Below, in pieces: positions 59,340 through 64,000 of a DNA stretch of 64,000 nucleotides. Made by a program: the position numbers and the translations under genes. Every line of letters begins with the position of its first letter. Positions within the stretch are counted from its first letter, which is position 1. The notes beneath the pieces were generated by a model. That model saw nothing but the letters and a program-made list of their open reading frames with translations. It did no database searches and had not been told where the DNA came from. Source of the DNA: Bradyrhizobium sp. CCGUVB4N (lineage in GTDB: Bacteria; Pseudomonadota; Alphaproteobacteria; Rhizobiales; Xanthobacteraceae); NCBI RefSeq assembly GCF_024199945.1, contig NZ_JANADP010000001.1:4092001-4156000 (forward strand). The letters are read 5' to 3'.

Positions 59340-60566
59340 CTAGCGCGTCCGCGGCGTGTCGAGCAGCTGCCCGGCGAGCGCCGCACCGACCACCGCAATC
59401 GCGGCCATCGCAAGCGCCCACGAGACGAACAACCGGTGACCAATCAGCGCGCCGCTCAGAAGCGGGGCGCTGATATTTGCGCCCGACATCAGCGACTGGT
59501 TGAGGCCCATGATCATGCCCTGGCGGTTGATCGCCGTCGACCGCGACAATTCCGCCGTCAGCGTGCTGCGGGCGAACATGGTGCCGACGATGATCAGCGT
59601 CAGATAGAGTGCGAGCAGGCTGATGTTGCTGCCGGCCGCGAGGCCGGCAAATCCAAGGCCCATGCAGGCGAACGCCGCCATCACGATGCTGCGGTCGGAG
59701 GCGACGAGGTTCGCCCGCGTGATCAGCAGGCCCTGAACCACCATGTTGATGAAGCCGGCATAGGCGAACATCCAGCCGAGCTCGCGTGCGCCGAAGGGAT
59801 GGCCGTCCCAGGAGAACCGCGCCGACAGGAACAGGCCGATCTGCGACAGGAACATCGAGTTGACGAAGAAGAACACGATCAGCAGGCCGAGCAGGCGCCA
59901 GGCGTAGCGCATGCCGAACAGGCTGCGGGTCAGCGTCGGCTCGGGCACGCGATGCTGGTAGAGCGGTTCTGACGCCGGATGGTCGGGCGGAAGCAGGGCG
60001 ATCGTTGCGAGAATGCTGATGAGCGAGAGCGCCGCCGCGGCCCACACCGGTGCGGTCTGGCCGTAATGGACAAGGAAGCTCGAAAGCGCAGGTCCCAGCA
60101 GCAGCCCGGTTCCAATCGCGCCGCTGGTCATGCCGAGCGCCTGCTTGCGTGTCGCCGGCGCGCTATGCTCGGCGGCATAGGCATGCGCGACCGAGATGTT
60201 GCCTGAGGTCAGGCCATCGATGATGCGCGCCAGGAACACCAGCGTCAGGTTGCCGGCCAGCGCGAGCAGGACAAATCCGATCAGGGTTCCGATCTGGCTG
60301 ATGACGAGAACCTTCCGCCGTCCGTAGCGGTCGGACAGAATGCCGACCACGGGACCGGCGATCAGCTGGCAAACGGCATAGACCGAGATCAGTGCGCCGA
60401 CCAGGAACGGCGTGGCGCCGAGCCGCTGCGAATAGAACGGCAGCAGCGGCAGGATGATGCCCATCCCCGTGGCATCCACGGCCACGACGACGAAGGTCGG
60501 GACCAGCGACAGCGCGCTCTCGCCCGCGATCGCCTGCCGTGCCTCTGCCGTGGAACCCGGGCCCAT
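59340..60566 (-). CDS. MFS transporter (TetA/Bcr-like drug:H+ antiporter group)
   Basis: 408 residues with 12 predicted membrane segments. Motif A is VVGILSDRYGRRKVLVISQIG, preceded by GATPFLVGALISVYAVCQLIAGP. Motif C-like GMTSGAIGTGLLLGPALSSFL in the fifth segment marks an antiporter. The start ATG 60566 is chosen because it falls after the divergent promoter region and gives a short cytosolic N-terminus. A MarR gene is divergent at 60659, and the pair may be regulator and target. The drug or metabolite is unknown. Confidence 0.85.
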   Translation of the reverse strand: MGPGSTAEARQAIAGESALSLVPTFVVVAVDATGMGIILPLLPFYSQRLGATPFLVGALISVYAVCQLIAGPVVGILSDRYGRRKVLVISQIGTLIGFVLLALAGNLTLVFLARIIDGLTSGNISVAHAYAAEHSAPATRKQALGMTSGAIGTGLLLGPALSSFLVHYGQTAPVWAAAALSLISILATIALLPPDHPASEPLYQHRVPEPTLTRSLFGMRYAWRLLGLLIVFFFVNSMFLSQIGLFLSARFSWDGHPFGARELGWMFAYAGFINMVVQGLLITRANLVASDRSIVMAAFACMGLGFAGLAAGSNISLLALYLTLIIVGTMFARSTLTAELSRSTAINRQGMIMGLNQSLMSGANISAPLLSGALIGHRLFVSWALAMAAIAVVGAALAGQLLDTPRTR

Positions 60567-60658
60567 ATCGCGTTGTCCTCGTTCGCGTTTGCGTGATCGA
60601 TCCCGATACGCAGGATTATATAGTTGCAGGCTAATAGTTCGTGTCCTATCTAATTTGC

Positions 60659-61129
60659 ATGGCACCCTCGCAAGGCTATATCCACGGCGAAATCGGCCGG
60701 CTCATCACGCGCCTTGCCCGCATCTGGCGGCGGGAGTCGGATCAGGCGCTGTCCGATCACGGCCTGTCCTATGCGACGGCGATCCCGCTGCTGGTGCTGT
60801 CGCGGCAGGGCGAGACCGTCCGTCAGGGCGTCCTGGCCGACGAGCTCGGCATCGAGGGGCCGTCGCTGGTGCGGCTGATCGATCTGCTCCAGGCCGAGGG
60901 CCTGGTGGAGCGCCGCGAGGACCCGACCGACCGGCGTGCCAAAACGCTCCATCTGACGAAAGCGGGCGAGGCCAAGGTCGAGGAGACCAACCGGATCTTG
61001 CGGCGCGTACGGGCGAGCCTGCTGAAAGATATCCCGCCGGAGGAACTTGCGATAACCTTCGAGACGCTCCAGCGCATCGAGCGGCGGGCCAGCCTGCTTG
61101 AGGCAAAGGCGCTTCCAGAGGCGAAATAG
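60659..61129 (+). CDS. MarR family regulator of the efflux operon
   Basis: 156 residues. Winged-helix motifs are YATAIPLLVLSRQGETVRQGVLADELGIEGPSLVRLIDLLQAEGLV and the wing REDPTDRRAKTLHLTKAG. GTG 60641 is an alternative start. It leads an operon with aaeB-, aaeX- and aaeA-like genes, the next start only two bases after its stop, so it very likely senses a compound the pump exports, such as an aromatic acid. It also stands divergent from the MFS exporter. Confidence 0.85.
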   Translation: MAPSQGYIHGEIGRLITRLARIWRRESDQALSDHGLSYATAIPLLVLSRQGETVRQGVLADELGIEGPSLVRLIDLLQAEGLVERREDPTDRRAKTLHLTKAGEAKVEETNRILRRVRASLLKDIPPEELAITFETLQRIERRASLLEAKALPEAK

Positions 61130-61131
61130 TC

Positions 61132-63183
61132 ATGCGCGCGGAAGAGCCGTTCCTGGTCCGCCATGCGGACCTCATTTTTGCATTGAAGACGTTTGCCGCG
61201 TCGATGCTGGCGCTGGTCATTGCGCTCGCGATGGACCTGCCGCGGCCGTATTGGGCGATGGCCACCGTCTACATCACATCGCAACCGCTTGCCGGCGCGA
61301 CCAGCTCGAAGGCCTTCTTCCGCGTGATGGGCACGCTGGTCGGCGCGACCATGACGGTGGCGCTGGTGCCGAACCTCATCAACGCGCCCGAGCTGTTGTG
61401 CCTCGCCATCGCGCTCTGGGTCGGGCTCTGCCTGTATCTCTCGCTGCTCGACGGCACGCCGCGCAGCTACGTCTTCATGCTGGCCGGATACACCGTCGCG
61501 CTGATCGGCTTTCCCTCGGTGTCCGAGCCCGGTGCAATCTTCGACACTGCGGTGGCAAGGCTCGAGGAAATCTCGCTGGGCATCATCTGCGCCAGCCTGG
61601 TCTCGACCATCGTGTTTCCCCGCAGCGTCGCGCCCGCGGTCGCCGGCCGTGTCGATACCTGGCTCCTGGATGCACGCCGTCTCAGTCAGGTCGTCCTGCT
61701 GCGCGAGGGCACCAGCGACACCCGCCGTGGCAAGCGTCTCAAGCTCGCGACCGACATCGTCGAGATCGACACGCTCTCCACCCATCTCGCCTATGACCGG
61801 CTGACCGATCGCAATGCGGTGACCGGCCTCGGCGAAATCCGGCTGCGCATGCTGATGCTGCTGCCCGTGATCGCCTCGCTGGAGGATCGGCTGGCGGCGC
61901 TCGGGGAGGAGGCTCTGCGCCGGCAACCCGAATTGAAGCAATTGCTGGAGGACCTGGCGCAATGGATCGTCAGCGACGTCGGCGCACGGCAGCCGGCCGA
62001 GCGGATTCGCGCCATGATCGCCGAACGGCAGGCCGTGCTCGATGACAGCGCGTCCTGGGAGCGGATCATCATCACGAGCCTGCTGTCGCGACTGCGCGAG
62101 CTCGTCGATCTCTCGCGCGACTGCCGCGAGCTGAGCAAGGCGATCGCCGAGAATCGCAACGTCTCGACGCTCGATCTGGCCTTCCATTCCGAAGCCGGCG
62201 CCGCGCCGGTACGTCACCGGGATCGCGGACTAGCGCTATGGTCAGCGGCCGGCGCGGCCGTGGCGATCCTGATCTGCTGCGCGTTCTGGATCGGCACGGG
62301 CTGGCCCGACGGCGCCTCGGCACCGATGATGGCGGCGGTCGCCTGTTCGTTCTTCGCAGCCCAGGACGAGCCGGCGCGCTTCATCCGCAGCTTCGGCCTG
62401 TGGTCTCTGGTCGCCATCGTGGTGGTCGCGATCTATCTGTTCGCGCTGGTGCCTGCGATCTCCCATATCGAGGTTCTGGTCGTCGCGCTGGCGCCGACCT
62501 TCCTGCTCTATGGCTTCCTGATCGCGCGGCCGGCAACGGCGGGCACAGGCATGGCGCTCGCGGCCAACACCGCAACGCTGCTTGCGCTGCAATCGACCTA
62601 CATCGCGGATTTCGCCTCTTACGCCAATTCCGCTGTCGCTTTCTTCGTCGGCGTCCTCATCGCCGAGATCGTGACGCGGATCGCGCGCGGGGTGGGCGCA
62701 GAGTGGATCGCCAATCGTCTGGTGTTGTCGAGCTGGATCACGATCGCGGTCGCCGCCGAGCGGCGGGGAAAACGCGACCGCGCGGAGTTCGCGGGCCTCA
62801 TGCTGCACCGGCTCGGGCTGCTGGTGCAGCGCATCGCCTTCCTGTCCGAGAGCGATCGGCGCGACGCCGACAGCCTCGTGCAGCTCCGGATCGGCATCAA
62901 CATCATCGATTTGCGCCGTGCGCGCTATGGGCTTGCGGTATCGACCATCTCGGTGATCGACGACATGCTCGACCAGCTTGCCATCGCCTGCCGCAGCTAT
63001 GCGGGCGGAGGAATGCCGCGCGAACTCCTGACCAGCGTCGACCGGGCGCTGGCCCAGGCGGTGAAGGATCCCAATGACAGCGCGCGGGAAGATGCGCTGA
63101 TCGGCCTCGTCGGCATCCGCCGTGGCCTGTTCCCGGACGCGCCGGCCTATCGGCCGCGCGCAGATGCGAGTGTGGCGGCATGA
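61132..63183 (+). CDS. FUSC family inner-membrane pump component (AaeB-like)
   Basis: 683 residues. Two clusters of about five membrane segments, around 15-165 (DLIFALKTFAASMLALVIALAMDLPRPYWAMATVYI, then YVFMLAGYTVALIGFPS) and 365-510 (AVAILICCAFWIGTGWPDGASAPMMAAVACSFFAA). These flank a soluble loop rich in charged helices. This is the layout of AaeB, which exports aromatic carboxylic acids with the AaeA membrane-fusion protein. It is coupled to the next gene by a four-base overlap. Confidence 0.88.
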   Translation: MRAEEPFLVRHADLIFALKTFAASMLALVIALAMDLPRPYWAMATVYITSQPLAGATSSKAFFRVMGTLVGATMTVALVPNLINAPELLCLAIALWVGLCLYLSLLDGTPRSYVFMLAGYTVALIGFPSVSEPGAIFDTAVARLEEISLGIICASLVSTIVFPRSVAPAVAGRVDTWLLDARRLSQVVLLREGTSDTRRGKRLKLATDIVEIDTLSTHLAYDRLTDRNAVTGLGEIRLRMLMLLPVIASLEDRLAALGEEALRRQPELKQLLEDLAQWIVSDVGARQPAERIRAMIAERQAVLDDSASWERIIITSLLSRLRELVDLSRDCRELSKAIAENRNVSTLDLAFHSEAGAAPVRHRDRGLALWSAAGAAVAILICCAFWIGTGWPDGASAPMMAAVACSFFAAQDEPARFIRSFGLWSLVAIVVVAIYLFALVPAISHIEVLVVALAPTFLLYGFLIARPATAGTGMALAANTATLLALQSTYIADFASYANSAVAFFVGVLIAEIVTRIARGVGAEWIANRLVLSSWITIAVAAERRGKRDRAEFAGLMLHRLGLLVQRIAFLSESDRRDADSLVQLRIGINIIDLRRARYGLAVSTISVIDDMLDQLAIACRSYAGGGMPRELLTSVDRALAQAVKDPNDSAREDALIGLVGIRRGLFPDAPAYRPRADASVAA

Positions 63184-63386
63184 GATACGTGATCGACATC
63201 TATGGCGTGCTCGTGCCGGCGCTCTTGCTCTGGATCATCGTCGCCTATGTGCTGAGTGCGATTCTGCGCCGTCTGATGCAGCGCTTCGACCTCTACCGGC
63301 TGGTCTGGCACCGCGCACTATTCGATTTCGCGATTTTCGTCTGCCTTCTCGGCGGCGTCGTCTATCTCTCGGAGTATCTCTCATGA
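63180..63386 (+). CDS. DUF1656 small membrane protein (AaeX-like)
   Basis: 68 residues with two membrane segments: VIDIYGVLVPALLLWIIVAYVLSAILRRL and FDLYRLVWHRALFDFAIFVCLLGGVVYL. The pattern, size and place between the aaeB and aaeA homologues are those of AaeX. It overlaps both neighbours by four bases, and it is presumably a structural part of the pump. Confidence 0.88.
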   Translation: MRYVIDIYGVLVPALLLWIIVAYVLSAILRRLMQRFDLYRLVWHRALFDFAIFVCLLGGVVYLSEYLS

Positions 63387-64000
63387 AGGGGAATTTTGCT
63401 TGGATCGGCCGGCTTGCGGTCACGGTCATCGTGGTCGTCGTGGCGCTCGGCGTGGGTCGCGAGCTCTGGGTCTATTACATGGAGTCGCCGTGGACGCGTG
63501 ACGGCCGTGTGCGCGCCGACGTGGTGCAGGTCGCGCCTGATGTCTCCGGCTTCGTCACCGACGTACTCGTCAAGGACAACCAGAAGGTCCATCGCGGCGA
63601 CGTGCTGTTCAAGATCGACCGCGAACGGTTTGCGTTGGCGTTGCGGCAGGCTGACGCGTCGGTGGCGGGTCATCAGGCGACGCTCGATCAGGCCAATGCC
63701 GATCTGAAGCGCTACAGCACCCTGACGACCGATGCCGTCTCGCAACAGAAGCAGGAGCAGGTGCTGGCGACCCAGCTCCAGGCCAAGGCGGCCTTCGATG
63801 CGGCGGTTGCCGACCGCGCGGTCGCCCAGCTCAATCTCGATCGCAGCGAGGTCCGGGCGTCCGTGAACGGCGTGATCACCAACATGGATCTGCGGCCCGG
63901 CGCTTACGTCACCGCCGGGAAGGGCGTGATGGCGCTGGTCGACAGCGACACGCTGCACGTGGAAGGCTATTTCGAGGAGACGAAGCTCGCGCGCATCCGC
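63383..64000 (+). CDS. HlyD/EmrA-type membrane fusion protein (AaeA-like), cut by the window end
   Basis: 206 residues are visible and the frame is still open at base 64000. N-terminal anchor IGRLAVTVIVVVVALGVGRELWVYY, then SPWTRDGRVRADVVQVAPDVSGFVTDVLVKDNQKVHRGDVLFKIDRERF (lipoyl-like half) and a coiled coil (LDQANADLKRYSTLTTDAVS, KQEQVLATQLQAKAAFDAAV). The second lipoyl half follows, with RASVNGVITNMDLRPGAYVTAGKGVMALVD. It is the periplasmic adaptor of the aaeB-aaeX pump, and the remaining C-terminal part lies beyond the window. Confidence 0.88.
   Translation, partial: MKGNFAWIGRLAVTVIVVVVALGVGRELWVYYMESPWTRDGRVRADVVQVAPDVSGFVTDVLVKDNQKVHRGDVLFKIDRERFALALRQADASVAGHQATLDQANADLKRYSTLTTDAVSQQKQEQVLATQLQAKAAFDAAVADRAVAQLNLDRSEVRASVNGVITNMDLRPGAYVTAGKGVMALVDSDTLHVEGYFEETKLARIR

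Noticed and set aside
1..64000. tRNA, rRNA, insertion sequences, prophage or integrase sites
   Set aside because: None was found by eye. Small RNAs cannot be excluded without covariance models.

Overview
The window looks like a chromosomal stretch of a Bradyrhizobium-type alphaproteobacterium. This rests on the high GC, the rhizobial very-long-chain fatty-acid (acpXL/lpxXL) operon, many solute-binding proteins and aromatic or N-heteroaromatic catabolic genes, and intergenic palindromic repeats of the kind common in Bradyrhizobium. I see no rRNA, tRNA, insertion sequence, phage or CRISPR array. All names come from reading the translations; no database search was run.

Layout. 1-1.6 kb: end of a PotF-like polyamine-binding protein, then folB. 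1.7-11.8 kb: two overlapping autotransporter genes with long ladder-repeat passengers, divergent from a membrane-anchored winged-helix/TPR regulator. 12-18.1 kb: a PAP2-type phosphatase facing the operon acpXL-fabZXL-fabF2XL-fabF1XL-lpxXL, which makes and attaches the C26-28 acyl chain of lipid A. 18.3-25.3 kb: housekeeping and small genes (ParB-like, Crp/Fnr, DUF6894, flavin reductase, MgtC, AhpD-like, HerA-like ATPase).

25.7-41.8 kb is the most interesting part. An extradiol dioxygenase is followed by what reads as a complete front end for nicotinate breakdown: a NicAB-like molybdenum hydroxylase with a tri-haem tail, 6-hydroxynicotinate reductase, a UPF0280 protein, a PF06684 protein, a branched-chain-type ABC transporter, a MarR regulator, an enamidase and a ferredoxin-NADP reductase. 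It joins an aerobic hydroxylase to the reductive ring-opening route best known from the anaerobe Eubacterium barkeri. The two divergent promoters of the set share operator-like palindromes.

41.9-46.1 kb: a P450, DUF763, a MarR gene with a doubled operator, and small proteins. 46.1-55.2 kb: a Bug-type binding protein and a TetR regulator, divergent, then an operon for the lower protocatechuate-4,5-cleavage/gallate route (two LigI-like lactonases, a DctA-like carrier, GalB-like hydratase, GalC/LigK-like aldolase, a 4,5-dihydroxyphthalate decarboxylase-like protein, a DUF1932 dehydrogenase). The TetR promoter carries a 41-bp element found almost unchanged in front of the dioxygenase 22 kb away, so the two loci are probably one regulon. 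55.3-64 kb: two cytosine-deaminase-like amidohydrolases, a binding protein, an MFS exporter, and a MarR-aaeB-aaeX-aaeA efflux operon that runs off the window.
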